From NCBI GenBank assembly GCA_037367355.1, contig CM074699.1, positions 2,604,001 through 2,668,000 of the forward strand: DNA of 64,000 nt. Reading direction: 5' to 3'. Numbering within the stretch: position 1 is the first letter of the stretch; the number at the start of each line of letters is the position of its first letter. The position numbers and the translations under genes were made by a program. The notes under the pieces are model-generated. The model saw only the letters and a list, made by a program, of their open reading frames with translations. It was not told where the DNA came from and made no database searches. The stretch is from Neoscytalidium dimidiatum (Eukaryota; Ascomycota; Dothideomycetes; Botryosphaeriales; Botryosphaeriaceae). Positions 22,446-33,830 of the stretch are shown here, one piece after another.

Positions 22446-23856
22446 TCAACCTCCACTCCCATACAACGCCTCGAACCCGCTCCTCACCAAGCTCTCCTCC
22501 CTCTCCCTATCCCCCACCCCCGTCCAGTAAAACAATCCCCCCAACCCCCTCTCCCTCACATACGCCCCCTTCCTCCCCACCGTCCACGCATTATCATACG
22601 ACACCAGCCCCCCTTCCTCCCCCCCAACAACAACGCACGTCACCGCCACCAACTCCTCATCCACCACCACCACCACCACTTCCTCCTCCTCCCGCGCCCC
22701 GGTCCGGGGACACTCGCCAAGCGCGACCGCCTCCCCGCTGCCGCGCGCGAACCCGTCGCCGACGGCGGCCGCGCCCCTGAACAACCGCCCGTACACCGGC
22801 ACGCCCAGCACGACCTTCGCGGCCGGCACGCCGCGCTCGCCGACCACGTACCGCACCGCGGCGTCGCCGCTCCGCGCCGCGTAGGCGTCGGCGGGCGCGA
22901 ACAGCTGCGCGTGGTGGCCGGCGCGCGGCGTCCAGCCGCCGGCGTAGTCGTAGCACATGAGGTGCAGGTGGTCGAGGAGGGGCGCGCACGCCGCCAGCGG
23001 GATGTGGCGCAGGCACCAGGCGCCGGTCGGGAGCGCGGCGGCGAGGAGGTAGCGCGGCGGGGGGAGCGCGGCGCGCAGGGCGGCGAGGAGCGGGCGGTAG
23101 GTTGCGCCGGTGGCGGGCGTGGAGGGGTGTTCCCAGTCGACTGGTTGGAGTGGTTGTTAGTTGCGTATGGGTGCGGGAACGGGAAGGGGAAGGGGGGGGG
23201 GACACGTACGGTCGACGCCGTCGAAGCCGAAGCGGTCGACGAAGGCGCGGAGGTTCTGCGCGAGGGCGGCGCGGGCGGCGGGGCTGGCGGCGATGCTGGG
23301 GAAGGGCTGGCTGCCGCTGCTGCCGCCGACGGAGAGGAGGAGCTTGAGGTGCGGGTGCTGGGTGTCGCGGAGGTGGGTGAGGGCGTTGAGGCAGCCGTGG
23401 GTGCCGTCGACGGGGAGCTGGGTGTCGGCTTTTTCGTCGAGGTGCTTGGGGGTTTGGGGTGAGTGTTGAGGTGGAGAGCGGAGTGATGCCACAGCGGGAC
23501 TTACGTAGACGGTCCCGTCTTCTCGCACTCTGATTGTTTGCCATTGATATTCTTAGCCTCGTCTATAAACTTTTTTTATGTGTTTTCTTATCATTTTTCC
23601 ACCCTGCAGGTACGTACCGCACAAAAGCGTAATAGACGTGTGTGAGCCTTGCTAAATCCATACTCGATGGTGGCTGTTTCCTGTAGACTTTCCAACTGGG
23701 GTAGTATGCGCCATGCACGAAGCGTCCATCGTGAGGATGATGGACCGAAGTCACGGGCTTCGTCGGTGCTGGGATAGAGCAGTCCGAAGGCGTAGGTGCA
23801 GGGGTCATGGTCGTCGAATCGATCGGCAGAGCTTGGAGATGCGAGGTGATGCTCAT
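22446..23856 (-). CDS. GH18 chitinase without visible signal peptide
   Basis: Retaining endo-type chitinase family, cleaving beta-1,4-GlcNAc polymers by a substrate-assisted mechanism. Exons 23856-23618, 23529-23505 (only 25 nt), 23444-23210 and 23140-22446 give 397 aa. Key motifs: GAYYPSWKVY and LTHVYYAFVRV (barrel start), LLLSVGGSSG (about 122-131), FDGVDLDWEHP with catalytic Glu near 170, LMCYDYAGGW, VVLGVPVYGRLF and GLFYWTGVGD. All four junctions restore the family reading. The N-terminus (MSITSHLQALPIDS) is not a signal peptide, so the enzyme may be cytosolic or leave by another route; an unseen upstream exon is also possible. It is convergent with the nucleotide-sugar dehydrogenase, about 240 bases between stops. 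Acidic EEEEVVVVVVDEE is a local oddity from GT-rich repeats. Confidence 0.87.
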
Positions 23857-25595
23857 GAGGACAAGTGCAGAGAAGATTCAAGGCGAGTCTCGGACGCGTA
23901 CGAGTGGAGCGGAAGGATCGTTACTTACGAAGAGGAGGGGCTTGGCGTGCAGAAATCTATGCTTGGAACACGCGGTTAGGTTTGGGAAGCTCTGCCGGAG
24001 CGAAGGAGCGGAGGTTGCAGACTGCATGCACGGCGGGAAAGGAGGAGCTCCCGCAGCGTTGGGGAAGATGGTTGCAGAACACTTGGCTTCCGGAGTAATC
24101 AATCTCGTATCACGGTCGGCGCCAACCCTGCAACGTGGTGAGATTTCTGCGTTGCTTTTTTGTTTTTTTTTTTTTTCCATCCGGGCGAGGAATGAGCCAG
24201 ACCATGCAGAAATGACGTATCGGCAGCATCGAGGTGGATCTGCTCTGCACGTTTCCGAAAGCAATGCTGTGTCTTCTGCCGGCCATCCGCAACATGCGCT
24301 TCAAGCATTGCGACCCGACGGCGGGTGCTCGGATGCAGCATCCAAGTAGTGAGGCTCGGCGAGCATATGATCACACCAGAGTACGTGGGTCGTCTGCGAG
24401 CCCGACTTCACAGTTCTTGTATGCACAGCGAAATCAGTGGCTACGTAGCGCAGCGTGTGGGATGCTGATCGACGGCCGGGTCTCAGGCTTCGCTGGGTCA
24501 TGCTGGGGCGCCACAACAGCTTTGTTTCGGACCAGCACAACGGCAGAGCCTCATTGCTTTCGAGAAGCACCGGCACTCCTCTTCTGTCGATCAACGGGAT
24601 GGGTGCCTATGACAAATACACTCGTCCCGATGCGAAGGTGACCCCGACGTTGACAGACATCAAGTATTGAATCCCGCCATCACACTGCCCAAAAGCAAAA
24701 CGGCTCCGTCGCCACTGCCGGATATTGAGCACCGGAGATTACCTGGCGATCAATCCGTGACGGTTCCGACTGTCTCATGGCCCACGCGAGCTGAAAAAGA
24801 CATGTCTTGAACGAGAGGCTCACCGGCGAAAGAGAGGCGCAAGCCCGCGCCACAAATAGGTCTGGAATATCAGCGTGGCACAAGAACACTGGTCCACGCC
24901 GCAACAGCAATGGACCCAGTTGATCTTGTCGATCACAACTCACTATTCCTAAGTTTCTATTTAAAGCAAAATGCCTCCTTCCGTCCGCCGATCTTCAGAT
25001 TCAGCCAGAGAGGATGAATACTGCAGTCAAGCGGACGATCTCTTGGTCCCGGATCTATGTGTCCGACTTCAAAGTTTGCCACTAGCACCGCATTCGATGA
25101 TTCGCCGCCTCAGGCGAGCTTTGAAATCGAATCATGACTTTGTTCAATCCTTCGTTGTTTTCACGCTGCTTTGATCGTCGGCTTTCGCGACGGTTAGCCA
25201 ACAGGCGCAAAATCTATGCTGTTGACTCTGAGACGAACTGCGACAGCATAGATGCAAGGCCTTGAGACCATCCTCCAAACAAATGCTCGATTGATGATGT
25301 TTCTTTCGGAATTGATTTCAAATTTTGCGGCCCCAAGCAGCCATGGTGAACGAAGCAGACGGCGGGCATTCACTGTTCGCCGGGTAGCTAAAGCAGGATT
25401 CATGCATACTTGAATCTGGACCGCGAGCACCTGTGGAAAGTTAACGCACTTTCTAAGTGCACTCGCTCCACCGGACATGATGAAGAGAGAGTCTCTGCCT
25501 ATCTGGCTCTTAAGTTATAGTCAAGTTTTGAGCTGGTTAGCGCCGCATCGGCGTTTGAATCATGGTGTCATATCCATCTAAACCAACAAAACACC
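23857..25595. other. Intergenic, no supported gene
   Basis: About 1.7 kb between the GH18 and TupA-like genes, transcribed away from each other. It holds a T-run near 24160-24178 and short unlinked open frames without any domain. Promoters of both neighbours should lie here. Confidence 0.45.
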
Positions 25596-26783
25596 ATGTC
25601 TGCTCCAAAGACCAGCTTGCAACCGCACGGAGAAATAGAGTCCAAGCCGAAAGAAACATACGGCCACGGAGAGGTTCTGTTGCGACTAGGGTGAGCAAAT
25701 CCAAGATCCCCCGTACGTTGACATCGACCCCACAGCTAAACCCCCCACAGCAACGGCGGCGCCGGTAACCCATCCCCCTACTCCAACAAAAATTCCAATC
25801 CACCCCCCGCTCCTAACCACACCTCGACCCCAGGCGCAACCGGCCTCCTCGAAGCCCTCGCAACCGACTACCTCTCCACCCTCCCGCCCGGCGCCGGCGC
25901 CATCACGTGGACCTGCAACCACTCCCGCAACACCCAGCTGGCCCTCTTCCACGCGCACATCGACCTGGCCCTCACCTACGAGCGCGACGCCGAGTCGGTC
26001 GCCGCGGCGGAGGGCTGGGCCCACACCGCCGGCTGCGTCTTCCACGACCACTTCTGCCTGGCCGGCCCCGCGGCGGACCCGGCGGGCCTGCGCCGCGCCG
26101 CGACCTCGACCTCGACCTCGACCTCGCTGCCCGACGCCCTCGCGCGCATCGCCCGCGCCGGCGCGCCCTTCCACAGCCGCGCCGACGGCTCGGCCACCAT
26201 GGCGAAGGAGCGCGCGCTGTGGGCCGCCGCCGGGCTGCGGCCGTGGGAGGACGGGCAGCAGCAGGAGGAGGAGGAGGAGGAGGAGGACGAGGACGAGGAC
26301 GAGGAGCGCTGGTACCACGCGACGAGCTCGGCCAGCTCGCCCGCCGACGCGCTCAGGCGCGCCGACGCCGCCGGCGCCTATCTGCTCACCGACCGGTCGA
26401 CGCTGCTGCGGCAGACGGCGGAGCGCGCCATCGCCGGGACCACGGTGTTCGTCGAGCCGGTCGGCGAGGGCGACCCGCTGATGAACAGCTGCTTCGCGCT
26501 GTATTCGACCACGGTGGGCGGGGAGACGGCGAGGAACGTGCGGCGCTTCTTGGACTACTTGCTTTCCGAGAGGGGCCAGCGCGTTGTCGGCGAGTTTGGG
26601 AGAGAGGAGGCCGGGTTGCCGTTTTTTGCCAGGGTGGAGGATGGGTGCGCGAGGGAGAGGCTGGTGGGCGGGGTGCCGAGGGGTGGGAGGTGGGTTTTGA
26701 GAGTGACTTGTAGTATGGAGAGTAGACGATTAATGGGCTTGGATGACGGGATTACTGTCAATATTTTTTTTTTTAAACTATAA
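25596..26783 (+). CDS. TupA-like (tungstate-binding-type) periplasmic binding protein domain
   Basis: Resembles the substrate-binding protein of bacterial tungstate ABC transporters. Exons 25596-25690, 25751-25764 (14 nt) and 25834-26783 give 352 aa. Start MSAPKTSLQPHGEIES is the first ATG. The spliced sequence reads EVLLRLGNGGAGATGLLEAL, fitting the TupA 'ATGGAGxTGLL' entry; both junctions are needed for this. Further TupA-like parts are HIDLALTYERDAE, DHFCLAGPAADPAG, GAPFHSRADGSATMAKER, GAYLLTDRSTLL, GDPLMNSCFALY and the helix FLDYLLSERGQRVVGEFG. A run of about 14 Glu/Asp residues (26260-26310) is inserted in the middle. There is no signal peptide, unlike bacterial TupA, so location and ligand are open: it could be an intracellular oxyanion sensor. 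The genomic link to the polysaccharide genes may be chance. Confidence 0.75.
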
Positions 26784-26820
26784 TACCGCAGTAGGATGTT
26801 GTAGAAAGCAAGAGTGTCAG

Positions 26821-27235
26821 CTATTCCTGCCCAGATCCTGCTACCTTTCTGCCACATGAGTCGGCATCCCCAATCACGAATTTCATAAGGGTTGTTAAGG
26901 CACCAGTGTGCATGGGAAGGAATTTGATATTCGCGATGGCATCTGCGAGGCATGCTACGAGTTGAACCTTCGTGAAGAGAGGAAAAGCACATGCACAATG
27001 GTCTGCACCTGCTTGTCTAATGCAACATAAGATGCTCTTGTCTTCACCTGACCAAAAATAATCTCGAAAGAGACCATATGAATATGAATTCGAGATCTGC
27101 TCCAGCAGCATCGTCAGTGGGGACCCAAAGGAAATGCATTTATTAAACCTCCTTATCGGCTCCATGGACTCGACGTCAGCTCCGCTTTCGATGAGGAATT
27201 GGCATATATGGGGACGTGATTCGGATATAGCGGCT
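26821..27235 (-). pseudogene. Ankyrin-repeat gene fragment
   Basis: A short open stretch reads SRPHICQFLIESGADVESME followed by SFGSPLTMLLEQI, which fits the end of one ankyrin repeat and the start of the next ('LLExGADVN..SPLxxA'). It is closed by a stop just upstream (about 27236) and ends at 26821, so it is far too short for a working ankyrin protein. No joinable exon was found upstream. Confidence 0.4.
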
Positions 27236-28432
27236 TATTTGGTATGAACTAGGTATTAAACCAGAAAAGCGAAAAGTGGTAGGATCAAGCTGAGAAACAC
27301 ACACGGAGTCTATAAGGAAAAGACTAAGTGAAATTAGCATTATGAAGAACGATCGTGTACTGTCAGCCTGCGGTTGACCCTACACTTAGCCCTATCAGAG
27401 CCTCAGCACCTCCATCTCTGGAGACATCATATCGAATCGATGTTGCGCGCCACCCCCGATTTGGAAGTTGGTCTCTGACTCTTGTCTCACTAGCCTCATG
27501 GCGAAGATTTTTATTCAGTCCCAAAGGCAACAATGCCTCACGACTAGTAACACCTCCACGTCCGAATATATCACGCGTTTCATCCATGAGGCGCAACTCT
27601 GCCTTTGATTCATGACTAGAGATGCCCTCCCCTGGGCCAAATAGCTAGAAAATATTGAGGTTGAACTGGTGATGGTGTTAAAATGAAGAACGTGCCCGAG
27701 CACTGTGGCGCCGAGGGTTATACATCAGGAGGAGCGACTTGAATCAGCGGGAAGAGGAGAGAGGCTTATGGTGCTGTATCGACGAAACGGATGTAGCTAC
27801 ACCGGTGTTCGCTATTTACAGCGCGAACAAGGCGCAGTGAATTGCTTCGCTTCGGTGCAGGAAGATTCCAGCTCTTTATTTCCGCTTCACAGAGTAGGGA
27901 TCGCGACAATGAGGCAGATGGAAATACAATATAGCACTTCGGCTAGCTCAATTTTGGCCGCTGAAATGGTCTCCCTCATAAAATTATAGGAGTCTATATG
28001 CCTGGAGAGGTCAGCACGGGATACTGTGCGTTTATTGTGGCGATGGAAACTTGTCTTAGGCTCGGCGACATGCCGCGGAACATGCACAACATTCGAGGCG
28101 AACGTGGAGGAAAATGCAATTCACAGAACGATGAAATAACCATCATAGAATCTTTTTCTCCGACGATCTCTTGCAGTAGCGGATGTGTTCTTGCCAAGAG
28201 AGGTAACGCACTGGGTGCATGTGCCGTCCATAGCCCAATTTGGTTAGCGTCGCAAAGTTGTAAGCCATTGCTCTGCGCGCTCTTGCGCGCATCTACACGA
28301 CAACTTCTCTTGACCTGTCATCATCATAAATCGATCGTAGCTAGCAAGCCATTCCACTTCGTTCGTCTTCCGAACTCTTCAATCCACGTACAGAAAAACA
28401 ATCACTGTCCTCTACGAACCAACACCGAAACC
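27236..28432. other. Intergenic, AT-richer, nothing recognised
   Basis: About 1.2 kb with short frames on both strands and no domain. The last 100 bases should hold the promoter of the coiled-coil protein gene at 28433. Confidence 0.45.
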
Positions 28433-28944
28433 ATGTCCAGATCTTCTCGAACCTTATCGTCCATTCCGGAAGAGGAACCCACGTCTCCCGCCATGACCGC
28501 GGCGTGCACTCCGAAGAAGATGCAGAAAACGCCCACCAAGAAGATCTCTCCGCTCAAGAAAACGCCGGTCAAGCAGACCTGCCCGGCCCCTCCAGTCATC
28601 TCTGTGAGCATTACCGCCCGACTCTTCTCACTTTGCAAGCACACCGACTAAAACCTCAGAGCCGCCTCACCCAGCCCATGACCGAAGCTGCCCTCAAAAT
28701 TTCGCCGGTCCACAACACGGACTCGCTCCCGGTCAAGCTTCGCACCATGCACCTGATACAACGCGAGCTGGAGCGCGTCAACCGCGATAGGGCGCACGTG
28801 CGCCACGAGATAGATATTATTTACACCCAGATGAGGCAGTGCGAGGAGGAGATGGAGGAGCTGGAGCTCCAGTGCAAGAAAGCCGGCGGCGAGGCTGGTG
28901 CTGGTGCTGGTGCTGCTGCGTCCGCGACTGGCAAGACGACCTGA
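28433..28944 (+). CDS. Small basic/coiled-coil protein, 151 aa, unknown function
   Basis: Not recognised as a named family. Exons 28433-28603 and 28660-28944 (56-nt intron, GTGAGC donor, CTCAG acceptor) give 151 aa. The N-terminal 55 residues are basic and full of Ser/Thr-Pro sites followed by Lys (TPKKMQKTPTKKISPLKKTP), typical of proline-directed kinase sites or AT-hook-like DNA contact. From about residue 80 a strongly charged helix (MHLIQRELERVNRDRAHVRH then MRQCEEEMEELELQCKKA) should form a coiled coil. The end is a short Ala/Gly repeat. This layout is common in small nuclear or spindle proteins, but that is only analogy. Confidence 0.65.
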
Positions 28945-29476
28945 GCTTCGATACGCCTATTCTATGACGTTGTAAACTGGCTTTTGAGACTTTCAGCGGA
29001 CGATTGTTCATGGTGGACTTCATTTCCCGGGCATTCGTCAGTCTCTTTGGGGAAATGGGAGACCAATAGGGTGTTGCTAATGGACGAAACGGGATCTCGG
29101 AAAAGCAAGGTCTTCTACATACATAGGAGAGTAGCCCTGGATGAGAGCTGAATTGAGCCTTTTCTGTTTTCGCTGTGCTGTATTAACAACATGTGCTTCT
29201 GTGTTTGTGTGCGAAATCACTTATTAAAGTTTCTGAGACGTTATTTTTATAGGTAACCCACACTTTCATTCTACGGTATACGAAGTCTAAGCCAATCTAT
29301 AAGCAACGCCGGAAAGAAAGAAAAGCAAAACACAAGAATATGTACACCAAAGCTAAAAAACCGATGCGTCAGGGCCGAGCCCGTGACACAGATGCAATAT
29401 CGAACCTGAGAGTCCTTCCTGAATTCCGGCCAGAATGATCAATTCCATCCAGAGTCCAGGAGTCATGCGATGTCGC
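28945..29476. other. Intergenic between convergent genes
   Basis: About 530 bases between the coiled-coil protein stop and the pectate lyase stop. AT-rich; no gene or hairpin terminator-like element is obvious. Confidence 0.45.
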
Positions 29477-30220
29477 TCAGCAAGCAGGCAGCTTAGCCAG
29501 AATGCCCTGAGAGCCCTTGCAAGCGCCAATCGGGGGGTCTCTGTGCTCGCTCTTCTTGCCGGGGGTCTTGGGGATGCCGACGAACTCCTGGCAGACCTTC
29601 TTGGTGGTGCCGCACGAGTTGTTGATGACCGCGTCGTCGCCGTAGTTGGAGTTGATGCCGACGAGGTCGGAGGTGACGTCGTAGGCCTTGACGCCGTCGA
29701 CGGTGACGCGGCGGGGGCCGCCGTTGTTGGTGCAGTCGCCGCAGCTGCGGTACAGCTTGCCGACGCGGGCGACGGTGAAGCCCTTGATGGACACGAGGCC
29801 GCGGCCGTTGTGCTGGATGACCTTGTCCTTCGCGTCCTGGGCGCCGCCGCCGATGATCTTGACGTCGCCGTTCCCGAGCAGCGAGATGGCGTCCTCGCAC
29901 ACGTCGCGGAACCAGACGTTCTGCAGCGTGCAGTCGGCCTCGCAGTGCACGCCCTCGAAGGCGTCGGCGCCGATGATGACGTTGGCCAGCGTGCCGCCCG
30001 CCTTCACGAGGAAGACCGCCTCCTTGGTGCCCAGGTCGGCGTCCTTGCTCTTCGCGCAGTCCTTGCCGCGGCCGTACTCGACCATGCCCATGTCGCGGAA
30101 GCCACGAATCTCCTCGGGTCCGTCGGTGAGGGTCTTGGTGCCCTTGTTGGCGGGGACAATGTTCTGCGCGGAGGCGATGGCAGCCAGGGTGGCGGCGAGG
30201 ATGGCGCACTTAAGCTGCAT
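29477..30220 (-). CDS. Secreted pectate lyase, family PL3
   Basis: Cleaves de-esterified pectin (polygalacturonate) by calcium-dependent beta-elimination outside the cell; a plant-cell-wall-degrading enzyme. One exon, 247 aa, which is the usual PL3 size. Signal peptide of about 18 residues (MQLKCAILAATLAAIASA). PL3 features include EAVFLVKAGGTLANVIIGA, GVHCEADCTLQNVWF, RDVCEDAISL, DKVIQHNGRG, GKLYRSCGDCTNNG and a Cys-rich framework with C-terminal GILAKLPAC. These match the beta-helix core and conserved Cys. A TATA-like box lies about 145 bases upstream. No nearby gene seems functionally linked. Confidence 0.93.
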   Translation of the reverse strand: MQLKCAILAATLAAIASAQNIVPANKGTKTLTDGPEEIRGFRDMGMVEYGRGKDCAKSKDADLGTKEAVFLVKAGGTLANVIIGADAFEGVHCEADCTLQNVWFRDVCEDAISLLGNGDVKIIGGGAQDAKDKVIQHNGRGLVSIKGFTVARVGKLYRSCGDCTNNGGPRRVTVDGVKAYDVTSDLVGINSNYGDDAVINNSCGTTKKVCQEFVGIPKTPGKKSEHRDPPIGACKGSQGILAKLPAC

Positions 30221-30360
30221 GGTGACTAAAAGCGAAGGTGTAACGATTCTTGGATGGTAACGAATGTGGGAGATCAAAGATCTTTGCTGGGTAAGCAAAT
30301 GTGGTGTAGAACGAAAGTGAATGTGAGTTGGTGAGGATGTATTCTCGCCGCCCGTCCTTT

Positions 30361-30370
30361 GCTTTATATA
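30361..30370 (-). promoter_or_regulatory. TATA-like box of the pectate lyase gene
   Basis: TATATAAAGC on the minus strand, about 145 bases before the ATG at 30220. Confidence 0.5.
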
Positions 30371-33300
30371 CTTCCCCTCGAGAGGACCGGATCTCCAACA
30401 CACCAAGGACCGTTTGTACGCATCTCGGACGATGAGGCTAAGGATACGGTCGTATAGTGTTGTGCTCGTGCCGTAGCATTATTCTGAAGACGCCGTTCTT
30501 ACTTGTCCATCGAACAAGCTTCGAAATGGATGTTCAATTGACGCCGGCGCCGTCAGATTTTCCATGGTCGTAGTCTAGCGGTGTTCTAGGGATTATTGTA
30601 GAAACCTGTTTGGGACTGGTGACGGCTGCTAACGAGGTAGCCAGGTCGCAGCCGTCTTACACCGCCCGAAGCGGCTGATTCAATTCTTCACAATAGCTGC
30701 GCATCTAAGTCTGACACATTATATAGTCATATACGCACGCTAACTAGCCCCGTGATTGATCTTGGATTGGAAATTGTTGTTCTTTGGCGTCGTGTGCACG
30801 AGACATTTTAGTACAGGAAGCGAAGATTGCCATGAAGGCTTAAAGATTGCTAGAGGAGCGAAAGCGAAATCTCACTGGTTTGGCTTCTCATACTGGTATT
30901 TTCAACCCGCAGTGACTACGCCTCAGTCTTTGCAGCCGTGTTGCCGTATAACAGGCTACAATCGACCAAGCGCATTGCTCTAGCAAGCTGGTGTACACGC
31001 TTCGAACGCCATTGACACCTTCGAAGCTTATCGGTGAAGCAGCGAAGCCAGGACGTCTTGAATTTAACTCGGGACGGGCGTTTGAGTCCACCGGCGCGCG
31101 CTTCTCCGAGCCATTGCAGGTCTCGGCCCGAGCTCAATCATTGTGTCGGATCTGGCTTGCCCGCAGCTTTCTGCCCACATCAGAATGCAGCACTTGATTC
31201 TTGAGAATCTCAATCGCAAGTAGACTTTCGCGCGAAATTTGCAGCTGTAATGCAAAGATGACCTCATCTCGTGGCCGACTGCATCTCGAGCCGCCAGACC
31301 CTGCAAGCCTTCAGGTACATATTGACTTCTGACAGCATTAGGGCATCTTTCCATCGTTGATGCAAAAGCGTCTGCATGTGCAAGTACGGGTATGTTTCCG
31401 TTTGATGCTACATTAAAGAAGGTCTCAGGGAGTTCTGTTTTCGATGCACAAATGTTTCCTTAGAAGACCGCGTGTCTGGCTGTCCATCGTTGCCGATAGC
31501 ATATGGTCTATCGAAATGCGACGAGTGACACAAGAGCTCCGTCTTGACGGCCCGGGAAGCTAGACTCGACTCTCGGACGACTTCGAAGGCAGAAAGATAG
31601 GGTGTTGGAAGAGTTTGGCATTCGACTGGACCAGTCGGAGCGGGCGAGAGACATTATATGGGAAAGCTTTACCTGGCTTAGCCACTAACACCGAAACTGT
31701 CTCGGTTTCGTTTAGCATGGTCGCAAGGCTTCTTCGGCTTCGCATTTTGGGACTCGGATGGGGTGAAGAAAGCTTCACTGCTCCTCTTCCGCCAATCGTT
31801 CCGCACGTGAATACATCTTCGTGCTCACTTCCATCCTCACTTCACATTGTCCACTGACTTCCATTCCGATCAACGACTAAAGTCCCATAGATCATACTCA
31901 GGATCATGGCTGGTGTGGAGGTCAACTTTGGCGAGGACACGGTGACTCGACCGCGAATCATCCAGAAGATCCAGTGGTGTGGAGCCGACGATCAATCCAG
32001 TGATCATTGGGCCCCTGCAAGCATCAAACTAAACAAGTTTTGCAGGTGTTGAAGATCCCGCTCCTGCCAACCTCCACCGTGTTTCCGACAGCACTCGGCT
32101 AGCGTTGGGCTGCCGGACGGATAACAAGACCAATGGGGACCCCAGTCACACCGGTGGCCGGACCGTAGGGGCCCGAAGGCCTATCCGAGGCTACGAGTCG
32201 TGTCCTCCTCAGCTATACGGCGGGGGGGGGGCTAGTTCGTCCGCCTGTTAGACGAGAAACATAGCTCTTTCGGGCAGGCTTGGCGCGCGTTCTTGGTGGC
32301 CTTAGTCAGTTTCGGTGATAGCTTGGACGCCGGGGCAGTCCTTGTGGCGCAACGGTCCATCTCGCAACACCGAGGCGCCCTTCGGGAAGGTCTGGGCCCC
32401 ATCTGTGGAAGACGGCAGAAGATCGCTCACTCAATCAGCCGCAGACTAAGGGACAACCCGATTAAAAGAGTCACTGTGTTTACTTGCGTCTTCTTCTTCT
32501 TCTCCTTCATTTTTTTTTTCTTTTTCTGGAAACAATCCGGATGCTTCCTCCTATAAGGCGGCCCAGTCTCGGCGCCAACTTCTCCACGACGCGACTTCAC
32601 ATCACGCCAAGGAGGGCTGTCAGGCGCATCTTGAGAATGTCGAACGGCGAACTTACTATAGAAGGAGATCAGTTCAGAAAGATGAAGCAGAATCTGGATC
32701 AAGGGTCATGGTGCGGCTCATCGGCGAATCGCGCGGACACGGCGGCGTCGTCAGTGACGCGTCTCTGGAACGCTGCCAAGCCGTCCGCAATGCTCACTTA
32801 AGGTAGTTCCCGTGCAGGGGCCAGGCCTGGACACCTTGACGGGCTCCACACTGCACGTAGATCCTGATATCAGCGCAAAGTGAGCTCCCAATTGGCAGAT
32901 CGTTTCGGTTCCGGTTGACCTTATCGTGCATTCCGCCTTGGTGATTCTCGCCTACTCTTTCGTCAACACCACTCAAGACTAGGCCCGCGACGCCACTCGC
33001 CACTTGAGGCTGAAAGCCTCCCTACCTCTCACGCAATGCTCTGGAACATCCCACTTACTTCTCGCTCCGCATCATCCCTAGCCTGCCTTGAAACCTGCAG
33101 TCGGACCACGTCAGGGCACATGTGCCTCTTGGCTGAAGCGCCTCACCAGTAGCTTCCAGCTGCCTTAACGCACATCTCTGCTTCAGCCTGGCCTTTCGCA
33201 TGGCGTGGTGACGTCGATGTCTAAGCGCTTTCTTGTCTGGCATGTTTGACAGCGGAAAACGAAACTTTCTGGTGAAAAACTGGACTCTGTTTGTTCAAGC

Positions 33301-33830
33301 GCCCGAGGCCGGGACCTGATTTCAAAACGGGCTACAGCCGTTTGAACGCTGATAAAGCGTCCGCACAAAGATATAGCAGATCGTCTTATTGGCTCATCCA
33401 GATGTTAGCCTAGCGCCAACGAGATGACAATTGGTCGATGCATTCTTCAGTCTCAGTCCTGCCCAATGGGAGTTCTTCTGAATGCGAACAGACCTCTCCC
33501 CCAGCAAACACAAACGGCCAAGAACGCCTATAGCTAGCCTGCCATGTGTCGAAACGCAACGCAGCCATGCATTCCGGGGATACTGTGCCCGGCGCCTACC
33601 CTTCTTGCCGCAGAAGTCCGGCTGCGTGCTCGAATTGATTAAAAGTTGGCGCTACCTGATCCCGTTACTGTGTATATATCCGGATACGCACTTCTCGATT
33701 CTGGTAACTGCATCATTCACTCACCTAGATTGCCGGGTTAATCTCATCCTCTTCATTCTCTTCCACTTCTTCCTTTTCCATTCTTCTCTTCTTAGTCTCT
33801 CTTTTAATTCAGTCCCGACCGGAGCGGGAA
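30371..33830. other. 3.4-kb intergenic region, nothing recognised
   Basis: Between two divergent genes, pectate lyase and the sucrose transporter. Only short frames (under about 110 codons, apart from one of 131 codons across the transporter promoter), no domain. It holds a G-run near 32222-32231, a CTTCTT/T-rich tract at 32490-32526, and a TATA-like TGTATATATC at 33671. Confidence 0.5.
33671..33680 (+). promoter_or_regulatory. TATA-like box of the sucrose transporter gene
   Basis: TGTATATATC about 155 bases before the ATG at 33831, followed by a long pyrimidine-rich stretch (33740-33805) typical of fungal transcription start regions. Confidence 0.5.
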
